Positions 49,703 through 58,823 of a stretch of 64,000 nt of DNA are shown here, one piece after another; position 1 is the first letter of the stretch, and each line of letters starts with the position of its first letter. The DNA comes from Nonlabens agnitus (lineage in GTDB: Bacteria > Bacteroidota > Bacteroidia > Flavobacteriales > Flavobacteriaceae). The notes below the pieces were generated by a model, which saw only the letters and a list, made by a program, of their open reading frames with translations, was not told where the DNA came from and ran no database searches. Made by a program: the position numbers and the translations under genes. Location: NCBI RefSeq assembly GCF_002994045.1, contig NZ_MQUC01000003.1, positions 2,146,501 to 2,210,500 of the forward strand, in the 5' to 3' direction.

Positions 49703-50226
49703 GATAGTTGTTTTAAGTGATTAATTATGACTCTAATTTACTGCTATGTGGGTTGTTTCGTACGTCGTTTGGGATTGGTTTGGCTTAAGTTTAGGCCGCT
49801 ATTAACGATTGTGTAAAGCAACTATTCAAATACGTTAAGATATTAACGGTGTACGTTTGAGAGCGACATGATAATTCCTATCAATAGAAACTGACACAAA
49901 AACGACTCAAAAAACACGGTTTTTCTGTTTCAAGTTTTTCATTCCTGATTTGTAAAAAGCATACCCGTTTTTAGAAGCCTTTTTGAGGTTAGAAGAAGTT
50001 GAAATGACGCTTTCGCGAAAGCGAAAACCGCAAAATCATTTTAACACCCAACGAACTTATGGGACTTTCAAGAGTAGGAATTAGCTTACTTATCGCTGTT
50101 TTTTTCAGTCTCAATCTGCTCCTAAAACGATGTTAATAACCATGTGGAGAACGTCCCAAGATTTCACTGAAAATTTCCCTGATCTATGACGACTTTTAAA
50201 TTATTCAAGTCATTTAAAGTTTGCCC
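49703..50226. other. Divergent region upstream of nrdB
   Basis: About 520 bp between the DUF2383 gene and nrdB. It contains a perfect palindrome copy (50008-50023) and a 25-codon plus-strand frame (50059-50136) encoding a hydrophobic peptide (MGLSRVGISLLIAVFFSLNL), which I do not call a gene. I could not identify an NrdR box or a cobalamin riboswitch. Confidence 0.5.
50008..50023. repeat. 16-bp palindrome copy upstream of nrdB
   Basis: Perfect copy about 200 bp upstream of the nrdB start. Confidence 0.95.
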
Positions 50227-51501
50227 ATGGAAATCACTCACATCAGAAAGAGAGACTTCAGCGTTAAGCCGTTCGATCTCAACAACATAACAAATGCAGT
50301 ATTTAAGGCACTATCTGCCGTAAATTCTGGAACCCAAGAAGACGCCCAAAACGTTGCCCTAGCGGTATATAAAACCCTGATGAAAAGGAAGGATATCGAT
50401 CCTAATTATATTCCTACCATCGAGCAGGTTCAAGACATCGTCGAGAACAAATTGATGGAAACCGAATTTCACGAGGCGGCAAAAGCTTACATCCTATATA
50501 GAAATCAGCGCGCCATGGAGCGCAAGACGGATATTTTTGAGAAGCGCGTCAACTTGAAGCCTTACGAGTATCCACAACTATACGAATATGTTCCAGCGAT
50601 ACGTCATTCCTACTGGATCCACACAGAGTATAATTTTACCAGCGACATCCAGGATTTCAAATCCAGATTGACACCGGTAGAACAAAGTGCCATCAAAAAC
50701 ACGATGTTGGCCATTTCACAGATTGAGGTAGCCGTGAAATCATTCTGGGGTGATTTGTATCACCGTATGCCTAAACCAGAAATAGGCGCTGTAGGTTCCA
50801 CCTTTGCAGAAAGTGAAGTACGTCACGCAGATGCCTACTCGCACCTTATCGAGATCCTGGGACTTAATGAAGAATTCAAGGCGTTAAAAAAGAAACCTGT
50901 GATCATGAAGCGTGTGCAGTATCTGGAAACTGCGTTGCGCAATTCTAAAGCAGACGACAACCAGAGCTATGCAGAAGCTGTATTGCTTTTTAGCCTTTTC
51001 ATTGAGCACGTATCCTTGTTCTCACAGTTCTTGATCATCATGGGCTTTAACAAGCACAAGAACATGTTGAAGGGAATTTCTAATGTGGTAGAAGCTACCA
51101 GTAAGGAAGAGCAGATTCACGGTGATTTTGGTATCGACTTGATCAGAATCCTACGTGACGAGCAGCCAGGCTGGTTTACAGAAGAATACCACGAGCGCAT
51201 CCAGAACATGTGTAGAAGATCCTTTGAGGCAGAAAGCGCCCTTGTGGACTGGATCTTTGAAGAAGGAGAACTGGACTTCTTGCCTAAAGCCATAGTCAAC
51301 GAATTTATCAAAAACAGATTCAACAACTCGCTCGCCAGTATAGGCATCGAGAAGGTATTTGAAATTGACGAAGACCTCATCGCGCAAACGGAATGGTTTG
51401 ACGATGAAATTATTGCCACTAAACATGGAGACTTCTTTGTGAAGCGATCCATCAACTATACCAAGAGAGCCCAAAGTGTAACCAAAGACGACCTATTTTA
51501 A
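50227..51501 (+). CDS. nrdB: Ribonucleotide reductase radical subunit with N-terminal ATP-cone
   Basis: Class I R2 subunit, 424 residues from the ATG at 50227 (a TTG 6 bp earlier is unlikely). Residues 1-95 form an ATP-cone (THIRKRDFSVKPFDLNNI...NKLMETEFHEAAKAYILYRNQRAMER), an allosteric domain normally on NrdA. The metal-binding bundle follows, with Glu167, ExxH at 197-200, a Tyr at 204 and a second EEQIH motif. This architecture matches Leeuwenhoekiella blandensis NrdB, where ATP/dATP control R2 oligomerisation and a dimanganese cofactor is used. Two bp separate it from nrdA. Confidence 0.95.
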   Translation: MEITHIRKRDFSVKPFDLNNITNAVFKALSAVNSGTQEDAQNVALAVYKTLMKRKDIDPNYIPTIEQVQDIVENKLMETEFHEAAKAYILYRNQRAMERKTDIFEKRVNLKPYEYPQLYEYVPAIRHSYWIHTEYNFTSDIQDFKSRLTPVEQSAIKNTMLAISQIEVAVKSFWGDLYHRMPKPEIGAVGSTFAESEVRHADAYSHLIEILGLNEEFKALKKKPVIMKRVQYLETALRNSKADDNQSYAEAVLLFSLFIEHVSLFSQFLIIMGFNKHKNMLKGISNVVEATSKEEQIHGDFGIDLIRILRDEQPGWFTEEYHERIQNMCRRSFEAESALVDWIFEEGELDFLPKAIVNEFIKNRFNNSLASIGIEKVFEIDEDLIAQTEWFDDEIIATKHGDFFVKRSINYTKRAQSVTKDDLF

Positions 51502-51503
51502 TT

Positions 51504-53291
51504 ATGAAAGAACAGAATACCACGACACAAGTAGAACAACAACAAAAGGTTGATGCCAACCAGAAGTTGGTTGACGCAAGAAAAGAAGCTCTCAACTCTG
51601 CAAAACCATCTAAGGAAGGTTTTGAATGGTTGAACGAGAACAGCCGCAACTTTTTGGAAGCTGGATACCTAACACCTGGCGCAACACCAGAAGGGCGCAT
51701 ACGTGAAATAGCAGAGCGCGCAGAGGCTATCCTGAAAATTCCAGGCTATGCAGACAAGTTCTATGGTTACATGAGTGAAGGCTTTTACTCACTGGCATCA
51801 CCAGTATGGTCTAACTTCGGTAAGCGTCGTGGCTTGCCCATCAGTTGTTTTGGTTCCCACATTGATGATGATATAGGTAATATCCTATACTCACAATCAG
51901 AAGTTGGGATGATGTCAAAACTAGGTGGTGGTACATCTGGTTACTTTGGTAAAATACGTCATCGCGGTGCTGCCATTAAAAATAATGGAGAGGCCTCTGG
52001 AGCGGTTCATATCATGAGATTGTTTGAATCTATGGTAGATGTAGTAAGTCAGGGATCTGTACGTCGTGGACGTTTCTCTCCTTACCTACCTGTAGAACAT
52101 CCAGACATCAACGAGTTTCTGGAGATAGGAACTGAAGGAAACCCTATCCAGGAATTGACGCACGGTGTGACCGTGACTAATGAATGGATGGAGCAAATGA
52201 TCGCTGGTGATGAGCAAAAGCGTACCATCTGGGCACGTGTACTGCAGTCTCGTGGTGAGATGGGCTATCCATACATCTTCTTTACAGACAATGCCAACAA
52301 CAACGCGGCAGATGTTTACCAGGATAAAAAGATGCCTATCTATGCAAGCAACCTGTGTACAGAGATCATGTTGCCATCCAGCGATGAATACTCTTTCGTA
52401 TGCGTATTGTCCAGCATCAACCTTTTGCATTATGACAAGTGGAAGGACACAGACGCCGTAGAAACTATGGTATACTTCCTTGACGCTGTGATTACAGAGT
52501 TCTTGGAAAAACTGGAAGCATATCGTGACTCTGATAAATTGGACGACCGTCAGACGTTCCTGTTTATGGAGCGCGCGTATAAGTTTGCAAAAGACAACCG
52601 TTCCCTAGGCTTAGGAGCTTTAGGATGGCACTCTTTACTCCAGTCAAAAAGATTGGCATTCAGCAGCCAGGAAGCCTTCAATTTAAACAGCGAGATCTTC
52701 AAGGCACTGAAAGAAAAGAGTTACAAAGCGAGCGAAGAGTTAGCGCAAAAATTCGGTGAGCCAGAATTGTTAAAAGGTTATGGCCGTAGAAACGCGACGC
52801 TTAATGCGATCGCTCCTACCACTTCTAGCGCATTTATCCTGGGTCAAGTATCCCAAGGTATTGAGCCTATATGGTCCAATATTTATGTGAAAGACATTGC
52901 CAAAATCAAGACCACTATCAAGAATCCTTACTTAGTGGAATTGTTGGAAGAAAAGGGAATGAATACTCAAGAAGTATGGCATGACATACGCAACCACGAT
53001 GGTAGCGTGCAGCACCTGGATTTCTTGACAGAGAATGAAAAAGCCGTTTTCCAGACCTACAGCGAACTCGACCAGATGGACATCATCTATCAGGCGGCAA
53101 ACCGTCAGAATCACATTGACCAAGGTCAGTCCGTGAACATCATCGTTCATCCAGACATGGCGACTAAAGATGTGAACAAGATCCACATTACCGCATGGAA
53201 ACTGGGATTGAAATCCCTGTATTACCAGCACAGTATGAACGCCGCACAAAAGTTCAAGCAAAAGAAAGAGTGCGTGAGCTGCGAGGCGTAA
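51504..53291 (+). CDS. nrdA: Ribonucleotide reductase catalytic subunit lacking an ATP-cone
   Basis: Class I R1 subunit, 595 residues, shorter than typical NrdA (about 760) because the N-terminal ATP-cone is absent; that domain is on NrdB instead. Visible features: ISCFGSH with the redox cysteine, the specificity-site region LGGGTSGYFGKIRHRGA, the NLCTEIMLPS active-site segment, the VCVLSSINL segment with the partner cysteine, NATLNAIAPTTSSAFILG, and the C-terminal redox pair ECVSC. It reduces ribonucleotides with reductant from thioredoxin. Second gene of nrdBA, ended by a terminator. Confidence 0.96.
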   Translation: MKEQNTTTQVEQQQKVDANQKLVDARKEALNSAKPSKEGFEWLNENSRNFLEAGYLTPGATPEGRIREIAERAEAILKIPGYADKFYGYMSEGFYSLASPVWSNFGKRRGLPISCFGSHIDDDIGNILYSQSEVGMMSKLGGGTSGYFGKIRHRGAAIKNNGEASGAVHIMRLFESMVDVVSQGSVRRGRFSPYLPVEHPDINEFLEIGTEGNPIQELTHGVTVTNEWMEQMIAGDEQKRTIWARVLQSRGEMGYPYIFFTDNANNNAADVYQDKKMPIYASNLCTEIMLPSSDEYSFVCVLSSINLLHYDKWKDTDAVETMVYFLDAVITEFLEKLEAYRDSDKLDDRQTFLFMERAYKFAKDNRSLGLGALGWHSLLQSKRLAFSSQEAFNLNSEIFKALKEKSYKASEELAQKFGEPELLKGYGRRNATLNAIAPTTSSAFILGQVSQGIEPIWSNIYVKDIAKIKTTIKNPYLVELLEEKGMNTQEVWHDIRNHDGSVQHLDFLTENEKAVFQTYSELDQMDIIYQAANRQNHIDQGQSVNIIVHPDMATKDVNKIHITAWKLGLKSLYYQHSMNAAQKFKQKKECVSCEA

Positions 53292-53314
53292 AGATCCTAT
53301 TATAATAATGTTGG

Positions 53315-53350
53315 AAAGCCGTCTGGTCACTATTGATCAGGCGGCTTTTC
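53315..53350 (+). terminator. Terminator of nrdBA
   Basis: AAAGCCG / CGGCTTT arms with a mostly paired interior (CTGGTCA / TGATCAG) and a T-rich tail, 24 bp after the nrdA stop. Confidence 0.85.
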
Positions 53351-53711
53351 TATTTATTCTGTTGCGGTTAAGCTTTAGGGCGTGACCTCGCTTGTCGCTC
53401 GGTCGGGCTATACGTTGCAATCTTTTTTCCCGCTATCGCGTGACAAAAAGGATTTCCACTACTATCCCTCACGCAACATAAAAAATTGTCATGCTGAAAC
53501 ATCGATCATCTACTTGAAAAAATCGCATTACAATAACCTGCTAAAAGGTCATTTCAACCAAGTTTAGACTACTGAAATAGAAAAAACAGAAGATCCTGAA
53601 ACAAGTTCAGGATGACAAAAAGTTACGTATAATGATGGGTTGGTGACGCCCTAGTGATTATAATTTGATTGGTCTCGAATCTATTATCTTAAAGCGCAGC
53701 GGTCTTGGATC
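53351..53711. repeat. Intergenic block of flavobacterial REP-like elements
   Basis: No gene seen. The segment 53380-53474 begins GGGCGTGACC, ends ATCCCTCACGC and can fold back on itself (GCGTGA with TCACGC); I recognise this layout from intergenic repeats of Flavobacteriaceae. At 53593-53613 ATCCTGAA / TTCAGGAT forms a second common element, with a related half-site near 53488-53500. Confidence 0.65.
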
Positions 53712-54284
53712 TTACTTATGTGATTTCATTTCGGCAATTTCTTCAAGTTCTGCGTACCACTTCTTACCGAATTTTCGCGTAAGCGATTCCTTCAAAAATT
53801 TATAGACAGGAACGCCCAGCTCCTCACCTAGCTCACAGGCGTCATCGCAAATTTGCCATTTATGATAATTCACCGCTGTGAAGTCAGTGTATTCCTGTAG
53901 GCGCACTGGATATAAGTGACAGGAAATAGGCTTGTAAAATTGGGTAGCTCCATCACGATATGCAGCCTCAATACCGCAAAGCGCGGTGCCATCATCTTTA
54001 AAAGTGGCGTAGGCGCATTCCTTATTGTTGACTAGAGGCGTTTCTAGTTCGCCGTTCTCGCGCTCGATCCAGGTGCCTTGGGATTCAATCGCTGTGATAC
54101 CTTCTGGTCTTAGGTAAGGCTTGATCTTCTCATACTCCGCATCAAGGATGTCGGGCTCCTTTTGTTCCAGCGGTGCACCAGCCTCGCCAGCAACGCAGCA
54201 AATGCCCTTGCAAGCTGTGAGGTTGCATACAAAATCCTTATCCAGAACATCATCAGACACGATGGTTTTCCCTAACTGAAACAT
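53712..54284 (-). CDS. DUF3109 family Cys-rich protein
   Basis: A 190-residue protein of the DUF3109/YkgJ-like metal-binding group. Cysteine pattern CNLTACKGICCVAG near the N-terminus (about 20-31), then NNKECAYATF, ALCGIEAAY, KPISCHLYPVR and ICDDACELG. The cysteines probably bind an iron-sulfur cluster or zinc. No biochemical role is established. Single-gene unit with a CAAAGATA (minus TATCTTTG) box at 54304-54311. Confidence 0.88.
   Translation of the reverse strand: MFQLGKTIVSDDVLDKDFVCNLTACKGICCVAGEAGAPLEQKEPDILDAEYEKIKPYLRPEGITAIESQGTWIERENGELETPLVNNKECAYATFKDDGTALCGIEAAYRDGATQFYKPISCHLYPVRLQEYTDFTAVNYHKWQICDDACELGEELGVPVYKFLKESLTRKFGKKWYAELEEIAEMKSHK
53773..53786. repeat. Diverged palindrome copy in the DUF3109 gene
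   Basis: TTTCGCGTAAGCGA, a truncated variant read as SLTRKFGK near the C-terminus. Confidence 0.55.
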
Positions 54285-54383
54285 ATATCATTTATTGAGG
54301 TTGCAAAGATAACAGCTACTGACATACTCGCCTTAAGAAGCTAGAGAATCATTGGATAGCGTAATATGGATGAGATAGATGTT

Positions 54384-55880
54384 CTACCTATTCCTCCAGA
54401 AGAACGGAGTCAATAATATCAAAACAGTAAACAACTCCAACCTTCCTATGAGCATTAAAAAGGCGCACCACCATTTCCCTAAATCAGGTAAGCCGGCAAA
54501 GTTGTTAACGGGTGACAGATCCCCAAAAGCAGGACCTACGTTACCTAAACTACTAAGCGCTCCACCTATTGCCGTGTCAAAATCCAAACCTAACGCTGCT
54601 AATCCAACAGAACCCACTATAAAGGAAAGCATGTAAAGGATAAAGAAGCCCAGAATGTTAAACACAATATTGTTGGACAACGCCTTGCCGTTGTAACGTA
54701 CCGGTAAAATAGCATTGGGATGTAAGGTGCGTTTGAACTCCATAATACCATTACGTATCAAGATGATGTGTCGCATCACTTTAATACCACCTGAGGTGGA
54801 TCCTGCGCTACCACCTAAAAAGAACAACCCAAAGAACATGATGGTCAAAAATGGCGTCCACATGGTATAGTCTGCAGATACAAATCCAGTAGTGGTGATC
54901 ACCGCGAGCACTTGAAAAAATGAATGCCTCACGGCGCTTTCCAATTCACCCCAAACCATAGGATGCGCTATGGACGAGATTGAAACATCTGCCTGTAAAT
55001 ATATCAGCAGTGCTCCAATGATAGAAAAACCTAGAACAAAGCTTGCGTACCATTTGAATTCTGTATCCCTAAATATCTTTTTAAACTGACCCTTAAAGCC
55101 AAAATAGCTTAATACAAAGTTCATCCCAGCAATAAACATAAATAGTGTAATAATCCACTGGATCCATGGATTATCATTCCAGTAAGCAATACTGGCGTTT
55201 TTTGTAGAAAAACCACCAGTAGAAAGTGTACTCATGGCGTGATTCACAGCATCAAACCATCCCATTCCCGCTACTCTAAGAAGAACAGTCTCGATCCCTG
55301 TAAAGCCAACGTAAATAAGCCAAAGACGTTTGGCAGTATCAGTAATTCTTGGATGAAGTTTATCTGCGCTGGGACCAGGCGCCTCTGCAGCAAAAAGTTG
55401 CATACCACCTATTCCTAATAAAGGTAGGATCGCCACCGCGAGTACTATAATTCCCATTCCACCTATCCAGTGCGTTGTGCTGCGCCAGAAGAGTACACCT
55501 TTAGGCATGATCTCAATATCGTTCATGATACTGGCACCTGTGGTGGTGAAACCACTCATGGTTTCAAAAAAAGCATCGGTATAGTTACTTATGGCACCTG
55601 TAAATAAATAGGGCATGGTACCAGCAAAAGCCATAAACAACCAGCCCAAGGTAACAATGAGGTATCCTTCCTTTTTTCCCAATTCCTTAATGTGGTTTCT
55701 GGTTAACAACATCATCAACGATCCTAGAGTGATCGCCACTACCGCTGCCAGCAAAATTTCCAGCGATTCATTCTCGCTGTAGTAAGCGCTTACCAGCGAA
55801 CTAATAGACATAAAACCACCGTTGAAAACCAACAGTAATCCCATGATATAAGTAATGATCTTGTAGTTGAGTCTTGGCAT
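54384..55880 (-). CDS. trkH: Trk/Ktr potassium uptake membrane subunit
   Basis: A 498-residue potassium channel-like transporter. I start at the ATG at 55880 (MPRLNYKIITY), which overlaps the trkA stop as TAATG; a longer frame from 55928 lies inside trkA. The four pore loops are visible: SGFTTTGASI, LSTGGFSTKN, ITTTGFVSADY and LGNVGPAFGDL. About ten helices. It works with the TrkA regulator encoded immediately upstream. Confidence 0.95.
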   Translation of the reverse strand: MPRLNYKIITYIMGLLLVFNGGFMSISSLVSAYYSENESLEILLAAVVAITLGSLMMLLTRNHIKELGKKEGYLIVTLGWLFMAFAGTMPYLFTGAISNYTDAFFETMSGFTTTGASIMNDIEIMPKGVLFWRSTTHWIGGMGIIVLAVAILPLLGIGGMQLFAAEAPGPSADKLHPRITDTAKRLWLIYVGFTGIETVLLRVAGMGWFDAVNHAMSTLSTGGFSTKNASIAYWNDNPWIQWIITLFMFIAGMNFVLSYFGFKGQFKKIFRDTEFKWYASFVLGFSIIGALLIYLQADVSISSIAHPMVWGELESAVRHSFFQVLAVITTTGFVSADYTMWTPFLTIMFFGLFFLGGSAGSTSGGIKVMRHIILIRNGIMEFKRTLHPNAILPVRYNGKALSNNIVFNILGFFILYMLSFIVGSVGLAALGLDFDTAIGGALSSLGNVGPAFGDLSPVNNFAGLPDLGKWWCAFLMLIGRLELFTVLILLTPFFWRNR

Positions 55881-57229
55881 TATTGGAACAGTTTTTCCAC
55901 TTTGGAAATAGAGCGCGGCAAACAACAAACCACTACTCTATCACCTGCTTTTATAGTAAAGCTACCTAATACAATGTTTCCTTTACCTTCACGTATGACA
56001 CCACCAATGATAGCGCTGCGAGGCACATTGATATTCATGATTTTCTTATTACATAAATCGCTGTTTTCCTTCACGATGAATTCAAGCAGCTCGGCATTCA
56101 TGTTGTTGAGCTTGGTCATCGCGACCACTTCTCCTTTACGTATGTATCTAAATATATTGTTTGCCGCAAGAAGCTTTTTATTGATCAAGGTGTCGATCCC
56201 TATGCTATGTGACAGCTGGAAGTAATCCATATTCTCCACCAGCGATATGGTCTTGCGCACGCTCTTGCTTTTTGCCATAAGGCAAGAAATAATATTGGTC
56301 TCGCTATTACCGGTAACTGCTATAAAAGCATCCATCTCGTGAATACTTTCTTCCTGCAACAATTCCACGTTGCGTCCATCACCGCTTATCACAAGAACCT
56401 CTGGTAATTTATCCGCTAGGTCAAAAGCCTTTTCAGGATCGATTTCTACTAGTTTTACGTTCATCCCAGCAGCTGATAGATTACGGGCACTTTGTTCACC
56501 TATATTGCTACCGCCTAAGATCATAACGTTTTTCATGGTGCGTCGTGTCTTGCCGGTAAGTTTATAGAGCTCGTCCACGCCACCAGTGGTGGTAATAAAA
56601 TAAACTTGGTCACCTTCCTTGAATTGGGTATCACCACGTGGTATCAAGGTATACTGGGTCCCAAAACGCTGTATGGCAATAGGCATGAAATGAACTTCAG
56701 GGAAAATCTCGCCAGCTTCCTGGACAGACTTACCTACAAATTGTGCGGTACGGGTAAGGTTTACTCCTACCATGGTAAGCGCTCCATCTTCAAACTCATA
56801 ACTATCATTAAAGGCACTTTGATTGAGAAGCAGCTCAATCTCTTTACTGGCAAGCGATTCTGGTGAAATCAATTCGTCAATACCAAATCCCTTAAAACCT
56901 ATGGCTTGTTGCTCCTCGAGGAACTCTGTATTTGAAATTCTAGCGATGGTCCTTTTGGCTCCCAACTGCTTCGCCAGTACCCCAATCGTAATATTGATCG
57001 CCTGACTGCTGCTTACAGCAATAACTAGATCAGCTTCATCTACATTAGAATCCTTGAGCGTTTTGATAGATGTGGCGTCGCCTCTCATTGTCCTTATATC
57101 CAGATGGGTATCTGCATAATGCAGGTTCTCCTTTACGGGATCTATAAGGGTGATATCTTGAGATTCATAAGAAAGCAGCTTGGCCAAATGAAATCCTACC
57201 TCGCCAGCGCCAGCAATAATGATTTTCAT
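55880..57229 (-). CDS. trkA: Trk potassium uptake NAD-binding regulator
   Basis: A 449-residue cytoplasmic gating protein with two RCK (TrkA-N/TrkA-C) repeats: MKIIIAGAGEVGFHLAKLL at residue 1 and a second Rossmann start NVMILGGSNIGEQSA near 229. The ATG at 57229 is the natural start. The open frame continues to 57343 through palindrome sequence, but that extension is not family-like. Overlaps trkH by one base. Confidence 0.95.
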   Translation of the reverse strand: MKIIIAGAGEVGFHLAKLLSYESQDITLIDPVKENLHYADTHLDIRTMRGDATSIKTLKDSNVDEADLVIAVSSSQAINITIGVLAKQLGAKRTIARISNTEFLEEQQAIGFKGFGIDELISPESLASKEIELLLNQSAFNDSYEFEDGALTMVGVNLTRTAQFVGKSVQEAGEIFPEVHFMPIAIQRFGTQYTLIPRGDTQFKEGDQVYFITTTGGVDELYKLTGKTRRTMKNVMILGGSNIGEQSARNLSAAGMNVKLVEIDPEKAFDLADKLPEVLVISGDGRNVELLQEESIHEMDAFIAVTGNSETNIISCLMAKSKSVRKTISLVENMDYFQLSHSIGIDTLINKKLLAANNIFRYIRKGEVVAMTKLNNMNAELLEFIVKENSDLCNKKIMNINVPRSAIIGGVIREGKGNIVLGSFTIKAGDRVVVCCLPRSISKVEKLFQ

Positions 57230-57318
57230 AAAATCGATTCTGTGGAATTCAAATATACCAATAAGGTCATAATAAGGTAAGAAAGTCGCTCTAATATTGA
57301 TGGGATGGTTGATAAATA

Positions 57319-57334
57319 CGCTTTCGCGAAAGCG
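57319..57334. repeat. 16-bp palindrome copy between trkA and ubiE
   Basis: Perfect copy in the divergent promoter region, 29 bp upstream of the ubiE -7 box. Confidence 0.95.
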
Positions 57335-57362
57335 AAATAACAATTACCTCAACGCTCCATTG

Positions 57363-57370
57363 TATCTTTG
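57363..57370 (+). promoter_or_regulatory. Putative ubiE-porT promoter (-7 box)
   Basis: TATCTTTG matches TAnnTTTG. The start would be near 57376, leaving a leader of about 10 nt before the GTG start codon. Confidence 0.5.
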
Positions 57371-57386
57371 ACACAAACCACAAACC

Positions 57387-58118
57387 GTGTCTGAACAAGT
57401 AAAACCAAATCAGGACGATGCCGCCGGAAAAAAGCAGCAAGTCACCGAAATGTTTGATACCATAAGCGGAGAGTACGACGGCCTGAACCGTCTGATTTCT
57501 CTAGGACTGGATCAAAAATGGCGTGACAACGTCGTGGATATGGTCGCCGCGCACCAGCCTGATACAATCATGGATATCGCAACAGGAACCGGTGATCTAG
57601 TGATCAAAATGGCTGAAAAAACTAAGGCTTCCAGACTCGTGGGTCTAGATATTTCCAGCGGTATGCTTGAAGTGGGAAAAATCAAGGTGAAACAGGAACA
57701 ACTGGACGATCGCATTGAAATGGTGCTGGGTGATTCTGAGAACCTACAGTTTGAAGACCACACGTTTGACGCAATAACCGTATCCTATGGTGTTCGTAAT
57801 TTTGAAGACCTTGAAAAAGGCCTTTCTGAAATATTGCGCGTTTTAAGACCCAACGGGATCTTAGTCATTCTTGAAACCAGCGTGCCTCAAAAATTTCCCT
57901 TTAGACAAGGATATTACGTGTACAGCAATTTAGTAGTACCAACGCTGGGCAAAATTTTCTCTAAGGATCGCAAGGCATACGGATATCTTTCAAAAAGTGC
58001 TTCAAAATTCCCTTATGGAGAGCGTTTCAACAATATTTTAAAGAAAGTTGGGTTTAAGGATGTGGAGAGCCATTTACAGTTTCACGGCGCCTCAACCATT
58101 TACAAAGCCATTAAATAA
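57387..58118 (+). CDS. ubiE: Demethylmenaquinone methyltransferase
   Basis: SAM-dependent C-methylation in the last step of menaquinone synthesis. 243 residues starting with GTG at 57387. Class I methyltransferase motifs DIATGTGDLVIKM (about 65-77) and GLDISSGML, and family signatures FDTISGEYDGLNRLISLGLDQKWR, SYGVRNFEDLEKGLSEILRVLRPNG and YGYLSKS. Followed 6 bp later by porT, a gene order I recognise from other flavobacteria. Confidence 0.95.
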   Translation: MSEQVKPNQDDAAGKKQQVTEMFDTISGEYDGLNRLISLGLDQKWRDNVVDMVAAHQPDTIMDIATGTGDLVIKMAEKTKASRLVGLDISSGMLEVGKIKVKQEQLDDRIEMVLGDSENLQFEDHTFDAITVSYGVRNFEDLEKGLSEILRVLRPNGILVILETSVPQKFPFRQGYYVYSNLVVPTLGKIFSKDRKAYGYLSKSASKFPYGERFNNILKKVGFKDVESHLQFHGASTIYKAIK

Positions 58119-58124
58119 TTACCG

Positions 58125-58823
58125 TTGAGAACTACCTTTTTAATTCTTGTTTGCCTCACAGGTTCATTTGCCACTGCACAACTTTTCACAAAGGAGCGCC
58201 TCAAAAACCGTGAGAATTTTGACAAGCAGATCTTGACCTTTGGTTTTTATATGGGTCTTAATACCTATGATTATAAGTTTGACTACAACGAAATTGTAGA
58301 TGAAATCCAGACCGAGACAACCGTTGGATTTAATGTAGGTGTTTTAAGCGATTTAAGAATCAATGAATATCTCAATTTAAGATTTGAGCCTGGAGTTGCT
58401 TTTGTACAACGTAATCTTATGTTCACCGATCCTTCTTTTACCGCTCCAGAGCAGTCCATAAGAGAAGTGAGTTCTACCTACATTCAATTACCCTTATTGC
58501 TCAAAGTCTCCACAAAAAGATTGAACAACTGGAAGCCCTTTGTAATTGGCGGTGCGTCATACTCGCACAATCTTTCCAGTAATGAAGACAATCCTGATGA
58601 CAACAGCGCTGGTCAGTTTAGGCAAACGACTGGAGTTTTCAATTATGAAATGGGATTAGGAGTGGATATTTACCTGCCTTACTTCAAGTTCACACCATCC
58701 ATAAGAGGTGTATTTGCCATTAGTGACGAGCTGGTGAGAGATGAAAATCCAGACAGCCCATACACGGGTAGCGTGGATAGCATGCTCTCTAGAGGTGTGT
58801 TTTTAAACTTTACATTCCAGTAG
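58125..58823 (+). CDS. porT: PorT-family type IX secretion/gliding protein
   Basis: A 232-residue outer-membrane beta-barrel protein, TTG start at 58125 and signal peptide ending FATAQ. PorT is needed for type IX secretion of proteins with C-terminal sorting domains such as the amylase at 36732. The barrel strands show alternating hydrophobic pattern, the segments FYMGLNTYDYKF and YIQLPLLLKV match the family, and the last residue is Gln after FLNFTF. Its 3' end overlaps the convergent RNA methyltransferase gene by 14 bp. Confidence 0.88.
   Translation: MRTTFLILVCLTGSFATAQLFTKERLKNRENFDKQILTFGFYMGLNTYDYKFDYNEIVDEIQTETTVGFNVGVLSDLRINEYLNLRFEPGVAFVQRNLMFTDPSFTAPEQSIREVSSTYIQLPLLLKVSTKRLNNWKPFVIGGASYSHNLSSNEDNPDDNSAGQFRQTTGVFNYEMGLGVDIYLPYFKFTPSIRGVFAISDELVRDENPDSPYTGSVDSMLSRGVFLNFTFQ

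Noticed and set aside
50059..50136. 25-codon hydrophobic peptide frame upstream of nrdB
   Set aside because: Very short, with no recognisable start signal or terminator. Its hydrophobicity alone does not support a gene.
55881..55928. Longer TrkH start inside trkA
   Set aside because: The ATG at 55880 gives a family-like N-terminus and the same TAATG overlap seen elsewhere in this window.
57230..57343. 38-residue N-terminal extension of TrkA
   Set aside because: The Rossmann fold begins at the ATG at 57229. The extension runs through the palindrome and the divergent promoter region.
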